A stretch of DNA of 64,000 nt. Source: Microbacterium barkeri. GTDB lineage: Bacteria > Actinomycetota > Actinomycetes > Actinomycetales > Microbacteriaceae. This document shows, piece by piece, positions 33,455 through 42,835 of this stretch. Made by a program: the position numbers and the translations under genes. The stretch's first letter is position 1. Each line of letters starts with the position of its first letter. Under the pieces are notes generated by a model. It made no database searches and had not been told where the DNA came from. It worked only from the letters and a program-made list of their open reading frames with translations. Where the stretch lies: the NCBI RefSeq assembly GCF_027921765.1, contig NZ_BSEJ01000010.1:62001-126000 (forward strand), in the 5' to 3' direction.

Positions 33455-34225
33455 ATGAGCATTCAGGACAGGGCCCTCTCCCTCAAGTCGCTGCACGAAG
33501 CCCCCGAGATCCTCCGCGTCGTGAACGTGTGGGACGCGGTCAGCGCCCGCACGGTCGCCGGCCTGCCGGGCACGCGGGCGATCGCCACGGCCGGCCACTC
33601 GATCGCGGCATCGCACGGATTCAAGGACGGCGAGATGCCGCTCGAGGTCAACCTCGCGGCGATCGCGCGCATCGTCGAGGCAGTGGACCTGCCGGTCACG
33701 GCCGATCTCGATGCGGGATACGACGACGCGGCCGACACGGTGCGCCGTGCCATCGGCGTGGGCGTCGTGGGCGCCAACGTCGAGGACCGCCTGGCTCCGT
33801 TCGACGATTCCGTCGCGAAGGTCGCCGCGATCACCCGCGCGGCGGAGGCCGAGGGCGTGGCCTTCCAGCTCAATGCGCGCACCGACGCGTTCGTGCGCGC
33901 GGGCGACCGGCCCCGCGACGAGAGCATCGAGGACGCGATCGCACGCGGACGCGCGTTCCTCGACGCCGGAGCGAGCCTCGTGTTCGTTCCCGGCGCGCTC
34001 GACCGCGACACGGTCGCCCGACTCGTCGAGGGCATCGGGGAGCGCAAGGTCAGCGTGATCGGGCTGCCCGGCGCGCTGACGGCCGCCGAGTACGAGGCGC
34101 TCGGCGTCGCACGCATCTCCTACGGTCCTCTGACGCAGCGGGTCGCCCTCCGCGCGCTCCGCGATCTCGCCACCGACCTCTACGGCGACGGCGTGATCCC
34201 GCAGGACACGCCCGCCCTCAACTGA
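33455..34225 (+). CDS. Isocitrate lyase/PEP mutase superfamily protein, catalytic loop atypical
   Basis: A 256-residue TIM-barrel protein of the ICL/PEP mutase superfamily. It has NVWDAVSARTVAGLPGTRAIATAGHSIA, the metal-site TADLDAGYDD (Asp cluster near residue 87) and GANVEDRLAP, NARTDAFV. The gating loop after VED lacks the KKCGH of methylisocitrate lyase and the EDKxxxKxNS of PEP mutase; it reads EDRLAPFDDSVAK. The reaction therefore cannot be assigned; C-C or C-P chemistry on a 2-oxoacid is the family theme. The aminotransferase gene follows 13 bp downstream. Confidence 0.85.
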   Translation: MSIQDRALSLKSLHEAPEILRVVNVWDAVSARTVAGLPGTRAIATAGHSIAASHGFKDGEMPLEVNLAAIARIVEAVDLPVTADLDAGYDDAADTVRRAIGVGVVGANVEDRLAPFDDSVAKVAAITRAAEAEGVAFQLNARTDAFVRAGDRPRDESIEDAIARGRAFLDAGASLVFVPGALDRDTVARLVEGIGERKVSVIGLPGALTAAEYEALGVARISYGPLTQRVALRALRDLATDLYGDGVIPQDTPALN

Positions 34226-34238
34226 CGGCCGTCGTCGC

Positions 34239-35405
34239 ATGAGGATGTCCCGCCGCGCCGAGCGCGTGGAGCCCTTCCACGCGATGGCGTTCGGCGCGCG
34301 CGCCGCCGAGCTCGAGGCGGAGGGCCACCGTGTCATCCGCCTCGGGCTCGGCGAGCCCGACTTCGGCGCACCGCCGACCGTGCGCGAGGCGATGCGGGCG
34401 GCGATGGACGGCCGCCCGCTCCCCTACACGCCGGCGCTCGGGCTGCCGGCGCTGCGCGCGGCGATCGCGGGCTTCTACCGCGACCGGCACGGCGTCGACG
34501 TCGACCCGCGCCGCATCGCGGTCACGTCGGGCGCGTCTGCGGCGCTCCTTGTCACGCTGGCCGCGATCGCAGACGAGGGCGACGAGGTGCTCCTCGCGGA
34601 CCCCTCGTACCCGTGCAACCGGCAGCTCATCGAGACGTTCGGCGCCCGTGCGGTGACCCTCCCCGCTCCCGCGGCCGCGCGCTATCAGCTCGATGCGGCC
34701 GCGGTCGCGGACGCCTGGACCCCGCGCACGCGCGCCGTCATGATCGCGACGCCCGCGAACCCGACCGGCACGACCATCCGCCCCGACGAGCTCGCGGCGA
34801 TCTGCGCCTTCGCCCGGGACCGCGGGGCCTGGCGTCTCGTCGACGAGATCTACCTCGACCTCGCCGATGAGGGCGAGAACGGGCTCCGGCCGCGGACGGT
34901 GCTCGCTCATGATCCGGACGCGATCGTCGTGTCGAGCTTCTCGAAGTACTTCGGGATGACCGGATGGCGTCTCGGATGGTGCGTGCTCCCCGAGGAGCTC
35001 GTCGCGCCCGTCGAGCGGCTCGCGATGAACTACTTCCTGTGCGCGTCCACGCCCGCCCAGGTCGCGGCGCTCGCGTGCTTCACGCCGGAGACGCTCGCCG
35101 TCTGCGAGGACCGCAGGGCCGAGCTGCGCGCGCGGCGGGAGATCGCGCTCGCCGGGCTCGCGGAGCTGGGCCTCTCGGTGCCTGTGCCCCCGGACGGCGC
35201 GTTCTACGTCTACGCCGACGTGTCCTCGACGGGCATGGACGCCTGGGGGTTCTGCCGCCGCGCCCTCGAGGAGGTGCACGTCTCGCTCACGCCGGGCCGC
35301 GACTTCGGCGCAGCGACCGCGCAGACGCACGTGCGACTGTCGTACACGGCATCGCGCGCGGAGCTCCGCGAGGGGCTCGCTCGCCTGCGCGCCCTGCTCG
35401 CATGA
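34239..35405 (+). CDS. PLP-dependent aminotransferase class I/II
   Basis: A 388-residue fold type I aminotransferase. The PLP lysine is K236 in SSFSKYFGMTGWRLGW; the cofactor-site ATPANPTGT and the C-terminal THVRLSYTAS arginine region are present. Family homologues transfer amino groups between amino acids and 2-oxoacids; the exact substrate is not evident. ATG 34239 and ATG 34245 are both possible starts and neither has a clear ribosome site. The 13-bp gap suggests co-transcription with the ICL/PEP-mutase-like gene. Confidence 0.9.
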   Translation: MRMSRRAERVEPFHAMAFGARAAELEAEGHRVIRLGLGEPDFGAPPTVREAMRAAMDGRPLPYTPALGLPALRAAIAGFYRDRHGVDVDPRRIAVTSGASAALLVTLAAIADEGDEVLLADPSYPCNRQLIETFGARAVTLPAPAAARYQLDAAAVADAWTPRTRAVMIATPANPTGTTIRPDELAAICAFARDRGAWRLVDEIYLDLADEGENGLRPRTVLAHDPDAIVVSSFSKYFGMTGWRLGWCVLPEELVAPVERLAMNYFLCASTPAQVAALACFTPETLAVCEDRRAELRARREIALAGLAELGLSVPVPPDGAFYVYADVSSTGMDAWGFCRRALEEVHVSLTPGRDFGAATAQTHVRLSYTASRAELREGLARLRALLA

Positions 35406-35417
35406 GCCGCAGGCGCG

Positions 35418-35423
35418 TACGCT
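35418..35423 (+). promoter_or_regulatory. AlkD-like gene -10 box, leaderless arrangement
   Basis: TACGCT ends 6 nt before ATG 35430. Confidence 0.6.
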
Positions 35424-35429
35424 GAGCTC

Positions 35430-36110
35430 ATGGCCCAGGGGATCGCCGACTCGACCGTGTCCGATGTGCTCGCCGAGCTCACCGCGCTGGAGGATCCGCG
35501 GATGCGCGCGGTCAACGAGCGGCACGGCGACGACCACGGCGTCAACCTCACGAAGCTGCGGGCGGTCGCGAAGCGCCTCGGCGCCGACACCGGCCTCTCC
35601 CGCGCGCTGTGGCGCACGGACGACACGGCGGCGCGCCTCGTCGCCGTGCTCGTCGCGCGGCCCCGCGAGCTCTCCGCGGAGGAGCTCGACGCCATGCTGC
35701 GCGAGGCCCGCGCGCCGAAGGTGCAGGACTGGCTCGTGAACTACGTCGTGAAGAAGGGGCCGCACGCCGAGGCGCTTCGCACGCGCTGGTTCGATGACGC
35801 GGATCCGACGGTCGCGGCCGCGGGCTGGGACCTCACGACCGACCGCGTCGCGAAGAAGCCCGAGGGCCTCGACCTCGAGGATCTCCTCGACCGGATCGAA
35901 GCCGACATGAGGGATGCCCCGGACCGCCTCCAGTGGGCGATGAATCAGACGCTCGCGACCATCGGCATCCACCACCCGCACCTGCGTGAGCGGGCGATCG
36001 CGATCGGCGAGCGACTCGAGGTGCTCAAGGACTACCCGACGCCGCCGAACTGCACGTCGCCGTACGCCCCGATCTGGATCGCCGAGATCGTGCGCCGCCG
36101 CGAGGGCTGA
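35430..36110 (+). CDS. AlkD-like DNA alkylation repair protein (HEAT repeats)
   Basis: A 226-residue all-helical protein of the DNA alkylation repair family. Visible landmarks are VNERHGDDHGVNLTKLRAVAKRLGAD, ALWRTDDTAARLVAVLVARP and QDWLVNYVVKKGPHAEALRTRWFDDADPTVAAAGWDL. AlkD glycosylases excise cationic alkylated bases with a W/D/R set; several members have other roles, and activity here is unproven. It has its own promoter. Confidence 0.87.
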   Translation: MAQGIADSTVSDVLAELTALEDPRMRAVNERHGDDHGVNLTKLRAVAKRLGADTGLSRALWRTDDTAARLVAVLVARPRELSAEELDAMLREARAPKVQDWLVNYVVKKGPHAEALRTRWFDDADPTVAAAGWDLTTDRVAKKPEGLDLEDLLDRIEADMRDAPDRLQWAMNQTLATIGIHHPHLRERAIAIGERLEVLKDYPTPPNCTSPYAPIWIAEIVRRREG

Positions 36111-36135
36111 TCTGGCGCGCAGGCCCGGTCATCCC

Positions 36136-36141
36136 TAGCCT
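36136..36141 (+). promoter_or_regulatory. DHFR-like gene -10 box, leaderless arrangement
   Basis: TAGCCT ends 6 nt before ATG 36148. Confidence 0.6.
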
Positions 36142-36147
36142 CGCGTC

Positions 36148-36729
36148 ATGCGCAGGCTCATCGTCTCGGTGCTCGTCTCGGCAGACGGCTTCTTCGAAGG
36201 GCCGGAACACGACCTCGCGGTGATGCCGTTCGAGGACGCCTTCAACGACCACAATCTCGACCTTCTGCGGAACGCCGACACGATCGTCTACGGCAGCCGC
36301 TGGTTCCGCCTCAACTGGGACACCTGGTCGGCCGTCGCCGAGAGCGACGACTCCGGCGCACGGGACCGGGAGATCGCCGAGCGCGTGCTCGCCCTCGAGG
36401 CGGTCGTCGTCAGCGACTCGTTCGCGGTGAGGCCGGAGGATCCGTGGGCGGCGACGACACGCGTCGTCCCGCGCGCCGAGGCGACCGCGGAGATCGCTCG
36501 ACTGAAGCAGGCGGAGGGGCGGGACATCATCATGTTCGGCAGCTCGACCACGTGGAATCCGCTCCTCGCGCACGGGCTCGTCGACGAGCTCATCCTGCTC
36601 GTCGGCCCGGCCCTGGTCGGCGGCGGCTCGCCGCTGTACCGGGGCGCGCCCGCGCCGCTGCTCCTGCGCGGCGCCCGCGTGCTGCCGGGCTCGCAGCTCG
36701 TGGCGATCACCTACACGCCGGCCTCCTGA
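36148..36729 (+). CDS. Dihydrofolate reductase/RibD-like family protein
   Basis: A 193-residue NADPH-binding-fold protein of the RibD C-terminal/DHFR-like group. It has RRLIVSVLVSADGFFEGPEHD at the start, TIVYGSRWF, and GRDIIMFGSSTTWNPLLAHGLVDELILLVGPALVGGGSPLY. These proteins are annotated as reductases but most are uncharacterised. Start ATG 36148 is supported by the -10 box. Confidence 0.9.
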   Translation: MRRLIVSVLVSADGFFEGPEHDLAVMPFEDAFNDHNLDLLRNADTIVYGSRWFRLNWDTWSAVAESDDSGARDREIAERVLALEAVVVSDSFAVRPEDPWAATTRVVPRAEATAEIARLKQAEGRDIIMFGSSTTWNPLLAHGLVDELILLVGPALVGGGSPLYRGAPAPLLLRGARVLPGSQLVAITYTPAS

Positions 36730-36743
36730 GCCGGCCCGCTCGG

Positions 36744-36816
36744 TCCCCCCGCTGGGATTCGAACCCAGACTGAAGCGAGTTTAAGTCGCCTGCCTCTGCC
36801 GTTGGGCTACGGGGGG
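36744..36816 (-). tRNA. Class I tRNA with UAA anticodon (Leu-like)
   Basis: A full cloverleaf folds on the minus strand: acceptor CCCCCCG/CGGGGGG, D arm GCC...GGC containing GG and the AGA end seen in leucine tRNAs, anticodon stem GGCGA/TCGCT with loop CTTAAAC, a 5-nt variable loop TCAGT, and T arm CTGGG-TTCGAAT-CCCAG. The discriminator is A73 and CCA is not encoded (ACCG follows). The anticodon TAA lies at 36783-36781. UAA reads UUA (Leu), but bacterial tRNA-Leu normally has a long variable arm, which is absent here. A15 can pair with U48 as in class I tRNAs. Amino acid identity is therefore uncertain. Confidence 0.85.
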
Positions 36817-36837
36817 TGGAAACGACGCTACGGCATG

Positions 36838-36874
36838 GCGAAGGCCGTCACCGACCAGCGGTGACGGCCTTCGC
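36838..36874 (-). terminator. 15-bp perfect hairpin after ndh
   Basis: GCGAAGGCCGTCACC and its complement with a 7-nt loop, 10 bp after the ndh stop (36885) and just upstream of the tRNA. It separates the two units. Confidence 0.85.
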
Positions 36875-36884
36875 GCGAAGCTGC

Positions 36885-38276
36885 TCAACGAGCGGCCGCA
36901 GGCTCCTCGACCTTGGGCTGCTCGGCGGGAGCCGGCTGCTCCTCGACCTTCGGCTTCGGCCGCGAGGCGTAGGTCTCGAAGAAGACCCGGGGCGCCTGCG
37001 TGGTGCCGAGCTGGACGGTGTCGCGACCGAGGAAGAAGTTGTGCACCCAGCCCCAGATGACGCGCCACTTGCGCTCCCACGACGGCATCGCGAGGCCGTG
37101 GTAGCCGCGGTGCGCGACCCAGGCGACGAAGCCCTTGAGGGCGATCTTGCCCGACTGGAAGGCGCCGTTGTAGAGCCCGAGGCCCGCGACCGCGCCGAGG
37201 TTCTTGTGCACGTAGTCGACCGGCTGCTCGCCGCGGATGACCGCCACAAGGTTCTTCGCGAGGCGCTTCGCCTGACGCACGGCGTGCTGGGCGTTCGGGA
37301 CGCACATGCCGCCCACGCCGCCGCCCGTGAGGTCGGGCACGGCCGCGACGTCGCCCGCGGTCCACGCGCCCTCGACGACGTTGCCGTCGGCGTCGACGAC
37401 GCGCAGGTCGGCCTGGGCGCTGATGCGGCCGCGGGCCTCCTTGGGCAGGTCGCCGCCGTTCACGACGATGGGGTTCGCCATGACGCCCGCGGTCCAGATG
37501 ATGAGGTCGGTCGGGTACTTCTCACCCGTCGACGTCTCGACGACGCCGTCCACGGCCGAGGTGACCTGCGTGTCGAGGTGCACGTGCGCGCCGCGCTTGG
37601 CGAGGTCCTTGAGGACCCACTCGCTCGTCTCGAGCGAGACCTCGGGCATGATGCGGCCCATCGCCTCGATGAGGTGGAACTGCGTCTCGTCGAACGAGAT
37701 CTCCGGGAACTTCTCGAGCAGCGCGTTCGCGAGCGAGCGGAGCTCGGCGAACGTCTCGATGCCCGCGAAGCCGCCGCCCACGACGACGGTCGTGAGGAGG
37801 CGCTGGCGGAGGGGGTTGTCCTTCGGGAGGGCGGCGGCCTTCTCGAAGTTGCCGATGAGGGTGTCGCGCACCGCGACGGCCTCCTCGATCGACTTCATGC
37901 CGATCGCGTTGTCGGCGATGCCCGGGATCGGGAACGTGCGCGAAACCGACCCCGCGGTCACGACGATCTGGTCGTAGGTGTACTCCCACGCCTCGCCGCC
38001 CTCGGGCGTGATCGTCGCCGTCTTGCGGGCGTGGTCGATCTTCGTGACCTTCGCCGTGATGAGCTTCGTGCGCTTGAGGTGACGGCGGTGCGAGACCACC
38101 GCGTGGCGCGGCTCGATCGACCCGGCCGCGACCTCGGGCAGGAAGGGCAGGTACGTCATGTACGGAAGCGGGTCGACGAGGACGACCTCGGCCTCTCCGC
38201 GTCGCAGGTGCTTCTCGAGCTTCCACGCGGTGTAGAACCCCGCGTATCCACCACCGACGATGAGAATCTTGGGCAC
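36885..38276 (-). CDS. ndh: Type II NADH dehydrogenase (NDH-2)
   Basis: A 463-residue membrane-associated flavoprotein predicted to oxidise NADH and reduce quinone without proton pumping. FAD-binding GGGYAG (8-13) and NADH-binding VVVGGGFAGIE (about 165-175) are clear, as are TAGDVAAVPD and PNAQHAVRQ. The C-terminus has an amphipathic segment (MPSWERKWRVIWGWVHNFFLG) and then an unusual Pro/Glu/Lys tail with repeated KVEE-P units. GTG 38276 (MPKILIVGGG) is preferred; GTG 38288 overlaps the AAGGAG ribosome site. Confidence 0.94.
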   Translation of the reverse strand: MPKILIVGGGYAGFYTAWKLEKHLRRGEAEVVLVDPLPYMTYLPFLPEVAAGSIEPRHAVVSHRRHLKRTKLITAKVTKIDHARKTATITPEGGEAWEYTYDQIVVTAGSVSRTFPIPGIADNAIGMKSIEEAVAVRDTLIGNFEKAAALPKDNPLRQRLLTTVVVGGGFAGIETFAELRSLANALLEKFPEISFDETQFHLIEAMGRIMPEVSLETSEWVLKDLAKRGAHVHLDTQVTSAVDGVVETSTGEKYPTDLIIWTAGVMANPIVVNGGDLPKEARGRISAQADLRVVDADGNVVEGAWTAGDVAAVPDLTGGGVGGMCVPNAQHAVRQAKRLAKNLVAVIRGEQPVDYVHKNLGAVAGLGLYNGAFQSGKIALKGFVAWVAHRGYHGLAMPSWERKWRVIWGWVHNFFLGRDTVQLGTTQAPRVFFETYASRPKPKVEEQPAPAEQPKVEEPAAAR

Positions 38277-38311
38277 GTGAAACGTCACTCCTTGAGTTGA
38301 TGTTCGGCTGG

Positions 38312-39682
38312 CTATCGCTGCGCGCGCGTCGAACGAACGCGCCTGACCGCAGACACGACGCCGAGCACGACAAGAATACCAGCGGCGCTCAGCGCGAAGA
38401 GCGGCAGCGTCACCTCGCGCATGCTGTCGGCCGACGGGGCGAACGGAGAGCTCGCCTCACCGGGCGCATCGGCGGGTGGGATGGGCGGGATCTCGACCGC
38501 TCCCGCTGTCGGCGTGGGCTCGGGGCCCGAGTCAGCGCGACGGTGGAGCGCGATCCAGTCCGCGAGGCTCCCCAGGGGGTTCTCGGCCACCCGCGAGACG
38601 GGAGCGCTCACGGCCGCCTCGGCGTCCACGAGACCGTATCCGTACTGCGGGTCGGGCACGTCCTCGACCTGGGGAGGGCGGTTCGCGGTCGAGATGATCC
38701 GGTTGATCACGTTCGCCGCGTCGAGGTCGGGGTGCGCCGACCGCACGAGCGCGGCGATCCCGGCGACGATGGGCGCCGCGCCGCTCGTGCCGTTCCACGT
38801 CACGACGTCGCCCGTCGCCGAGACGCCGAGGAGCTGCTCGCTGGGCGCCGCGACGCCGATCGTGATGCCCTGCGTCGACGCGCCGACCGAGGCCACGCCG
38901 CGGGTGTCGACCCCGGCGACCGCGAGCACGCCCGGGATGGTCGCGGGCGCGCCCACGACGGTCGTGCCGCTCGCCCGGTTCCCCGCTGCCACGACGACGA
39001 CGACGTCGTGCTCGAAGGCGTACAGGAACGCGTCGTCCCAGCTCTCGTCCCAGTCGAGCGTGTTCGTCGTGAACGAGAGGTTGATGACATCGGCACCGTG
39101 GTCAACGGCCCACACCATCGCCTTCGCGACCTGCTCGTCGAACGGGACCGCCGCCGAGGAGCCGAAGCCGATCGAGATCGACAGCAGGTCCGCCTCCGGC
39201 GCGACGCCGATCATCCCGGTGTCCTCCCCTGTGCCGCGCCCGGCGGCGAGGGAGGCGACGTACGAGCCGTGGTTCTGGTCCTGCACGCCGACGGGCGTCC
39301 GGCCGTCCTCGGACCCGACGCCCGACACATCCGTGCCGTCGGCGACGGCGCCCTCGAACTCGGCCGGACCCTTCGCGATGCCCGTGTCGATCACCGCGAT
39401 CGTCGCGCCGGCCCCGCGCGTCGTCTCCCACGCCTCGTCGATGCCGTACTCCTCGAGCCAGTACTCGGCCGACCGGATCGGATCGTCGGGCTCGGGGGTC
39501 TCGGTGGGCGTCGGGGTCGGAGACGGGGTCTCGTCGTCGCCCTCGTCCTCGTCATCCGCGGTCGCGGGCGCGGCGACCGGCGCCGCGGGCGCCGTCTGCG
39601 CGAGCGCCGACGGCGACGCGGGAGCGGCCGCGCCCGCGAGCGCCAGGAGGGCGATGACGAGGGAGGCGACGCGTCGGGTCAT
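38312..39682 (-). CDS. Exported membrane-anchored S8 serine protease (mycosin-like)
   Basis: A 456-residue subtilisin-family protease. Layout: signal peptide (residues 1-28, cut after Ala-Leu-Ala), an acidic Asp/Glu plus Pro/Thr linker (40-68), the catalytic domain with Asp (IAVIDTGI), His (QNHGSYVASLAAG) and Ser (NGTSGAAPIVAG), a Pro-rich linker, and a C-terminal span ending in RRVRSTRAQR. This is the mycosin layout, but no type VII secretion genes are nearby. Start ATG 39682 overlaps the DUF501 stop (ATGA), so the protease is made with the eno-divIC-DUF501 operon. Confidence 0.92.
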   Translation of the reverse strand: MTRRVASLVIALLALAGAAAPASPSALAQTAPAAPVAAPATADDEDEGDDETPSPTPTPTETPEPDDPIRSAEYWLEEYGIDEAWETTRGAGATIAVIDTGIAKGPAEFEGAVADGTDVSGVGSEDGRTPVGVQDQNHGSYVASLAAGRGTGEDTGMIGVAPEADLLSISIGFGSSAAVPFDEQVAKAMVWAVDHGADVINLSFTTNTLDWDESWDDAFLYAFEHDVVVVVAAGNRASGTTVVGAPATIPGVLAVAGVDTRGVASVGASTQGITIGVAAPSEQLLGVSATGDVVTWNGTSGAAPIVAGIAALVRSAHPDLDAANVINRIISTANRPPQVEDVPDPQYGYGLVDAEAAVSAPVSRVAENPLGSLADWIALHRRADSGPEPTPTAGAVEIPPIPPADAPGEASSPFAPSADSMREVTLPLFALSAAGILVVLGVVSAVRRVRSTRAQR

Positions 39683-40197
39683 GCAGCCGCGCCGGGATCC
39701 TCGCAGGCGCACCGCTCGGGCGACCACGCCGATCGCTCGAGGGCGAGATCGCCGATCGGGTTCGCTCCCGGACCGGCGGCCAGGGCGTGCCCGGCGAGCG
39801 CGTGCAGGCACTTCACCCGGGTCGGCATGCCGCCCGCGGAGATGCCGGCGATCTCGGGCACGTCGCCGAACTGCGCGCGGTCGGCGAGGTACGCCTCGTG
39901 CGCGCGGAGGTAGCCAGCGCGCACGTCCTCGTCCGCCTCGAGCAGCGCGGCGAGCTCGAGCATCAGCTGGTTGGCCTCGAGGCGCGACATCTCGGCGGTC
40001 GCCGCGGGGTGCGTGAGGTAGTAGAACGTCGGGAACGGGCTTCCGTCGGGAAGGCGCGGCGCCGTCGCGACGACGGTGGGGTTGCCGCACACGCAGCGCG
40101 CGGCGATGCCGACGACGCCGCGGGCCTCGCGCTGCAGCTGCGCCGAGACCACCTCGAGATCGACGGGGCGCACGGGCTCGAAGGGAGGAGTCGTCAC
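39679..40197 (-). CDS. DUF501 family protein
   Basis: A 172-residue protein with the DUF501 hallmarks: REARGVVGIAARCVCGNPTVVATAPRL, PFPTFYYLTHP, and C-terminal GGMPTRVKCLHALAGHALAAGPGANPIGD. Cysteines in CVCG and KCLH suggest metal binding, unproven. The order eno-divIC-DUF501 is conserved across actinobacteria. It starts 9 bp after divIC. Confidence 0.95.
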   Translation of the reverse strand: MTTPPFEPVRPVDLEVVSAQLQREARGVVGIAARCVCGNPTVVATAPRLPDGSPFPTFYYLTHPAATAEMSRLEANQLMLELAALLEADEDVRAGYLRAHEAYLADRAQFGDVPEIAGISAGGMPTRVKCLHALAGHALAAGPGANPIGDLALERSAWSPERCACEDPGAAA

Positions 40198-40206
40198 CCC
40201 GTCAGG

Positions 40207-40755
40207 CTACTGGTCGGTGCTGGAGTCGGGCTGGAAGACGCCCCCGCCGTCGAGCGCGGCGTCCTCTTCGGAGACGGCGTTCTCGGTGAGCCCCGCGGCC
40301 ACGACCGACCGGAGCATCTGGCCCATCCAGTCGTGCTCGGCCTCCTCGACCTCGGCGCTCACGGGGTCGGGCTCGCGCGGCTGATCGGCCTCCTCGAGGT
40401 CGTTCTCCACGATGTACACGACCTCCCCCGGGAAGCCGTAGAACAGGCGCTCCCGCGCCTGGGTCGTGATGTAGGCGGGGTCCTGCCAGCGGGAGCGCTC
40501 GCGCTCGAGCGCGTCGACCTCGTCCTGGCTGACCTGGACGGCCTCCTGCAGGAACGCGATCCGCTGGCGCTGCTCGAGGTACGTGCTCGCGGTCGGCACG
40601 AGCACGAACGCCGCGAGCACGACGAGGCCGAGCATGATGACCGTGAACCCGGAGAGGCGGATGCCGCCGAGCCAGCCGCGCACGTCGACAGGACGGCCGT
40701 CCGCACGGCCCCGTCCGCGAACGGCGGAAGGGGGAGCCGATGGTCTTCTCGCCAT
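40207..40755 (-). CDS. divIC: Septum formation initiator DivIC/FtsB-like
   Basis: A 182-residue bitopic division protein. It has a basic N-terminal tail, one span (TVIMLGLVVLAAFVLVPTASTYL, about 38-60), the coiled coil QRQRIAFLQEAVQVSQDEVDALERERSRWQDPAYI, and the conserved ARERLFYGFPGEVVYIV. A long acidic tail follows (residues 120-182). DivIC works with FtsL and FtsQ at the septum. It lies 33 bp after eno. Confidence 0.93.
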   Translation of the reverse strand: MARRPSAPPSAVRGRGRADGRPVDVRGWLGGIRLSGFTVIMLGLVVLAAFVLVPTASTYLEQRQRIAFLQEAVQVSQDEVDALERERSRWQDPAYITTQARERLFYGFPGEVVYIVENDLEEADQPREPDPVSAEVEEAEHDWMGQMLRSVVAAGLTENAVSEEDAALDGGGVFQPDSSTDQ

Positions 40756-40788
40756 GACTCCCCCTTCCGAGCGGGGCTCTCGCCCTGC

Positions 40789-42156
<1,368 letters not shown>

Positions 42157-42825
42157 TCAGACGCGCACGGCGATCGCGAGGCCGTCCCAGCCCTTCACGC
42201 CGACCGTCTGCAGGCCGGTCGCATCGAAGCGGGGGTCCTCGCCCAGCATGGCCAGGCCGCCGCGCACGCCCTGGATCTGAGGGTCGTCCGTGTCGGCGTT
42301 CGCCACCTCGCCGCTGCGCCCGATGTTGTCGACCACGATGACCGCGCCGGGCTGCGAGAGCCGCGCCGCCCAGTCGAGGTAGACGGTGTTCGACTCCTTG
42401 TCGGCGTCGATGAAGACGAGGTCGAACGGCGCCTCGTCGGCGAGACCGGGCAGCACGTCGGCGGCGCGGCCGATGCGGATGTCCACGCGCTCCCCCACCC
42501 CGGCGGCGTCGACGTTCTCCCGCGCGAGCGCGGCGTTCGCCGGCTCGGCCTCGATCGAGATCAGCCGCCCGTCCGCGGGCAGCGCCCTGGCCATCCAGAT
42601 CGCGGAGTAGCCGGCGAGCGTGCCGATCTCGAGCACCCGCCGCGCACGGGAGATCCGCACGAGCAGATGGAGCAGCTTGCCCGCGACGGGCGCGACCTCG
42701 ATGGGCCGAAGATGCGCGCGATCCTGCGACGCGAGCGTGGCGTCGAGCGCGGGGTCGCTCCCGACGAGGGTCTCGGCGAGGTAGCGGTCGACGGCGGCCC
42801 ATGCGTCGGGATGCGAAGCGGTCAT
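42157..42825 (-). CDS. O-methyltransferase (class I SAM-dependent)
   Basis: A 222-residue catechol/caffeoyl-type O-methyltransferase. SAM motif I is LEIGTLAGYSAIWMA, the acidic loop is ISIEAEP, and metal-site residues lie in FIDADKESNTVYLDWAARL and VVDNIGRSG. The substrate is unknown. It starts 10 bp after the ABC ATPase gene on the same strand, with a weak -10 (GAGAAT) 6 nt before the ATG, so it may have its own promoter as well. Confidence 0.9.
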   Translation of the reverse strand: MTASHPDAWAAVDRYLAETLVGSDPALDATLASQDRAHLRPIEVAPVAGKLLHLLVRISRARRVLEIGTLAGYSAIWMARALPADGRLISIEAEPANAALARENVDAAGVGERVDIRIGRAADVLPGLADEAPFDLVFIDADKESNTVYLDWAARLSQPGAVIVVDNIGRSGEVANADTDDPQIQGVRGGLAMLGEDPRFDATGLQTVGVKGWDGLAIAVRV

Positions 42826-42835
42826 GCCCCGATTC

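Noticed and set aside
33455..35405. Phosphonate biosynthesis cluster
   Set aside because: The mutase-like protein lacks the PEP mutase loop and there is no decarboxylase or phosphonate transporter nearby.
36744..36816. bldA-type tRNA-Leu(UAA)
   Set aside because: bldA is class II with a long variable arm; this RNA has a 5-nt variable loop, so it was not named leuX or bldA.
38312..39682. Type VII secretion (ESX) locus marked by the mycosin-like protease
   Set aside because: No EccB, EccC, EccD or WXG100 genes are present; the protease belongs to the eno operon.
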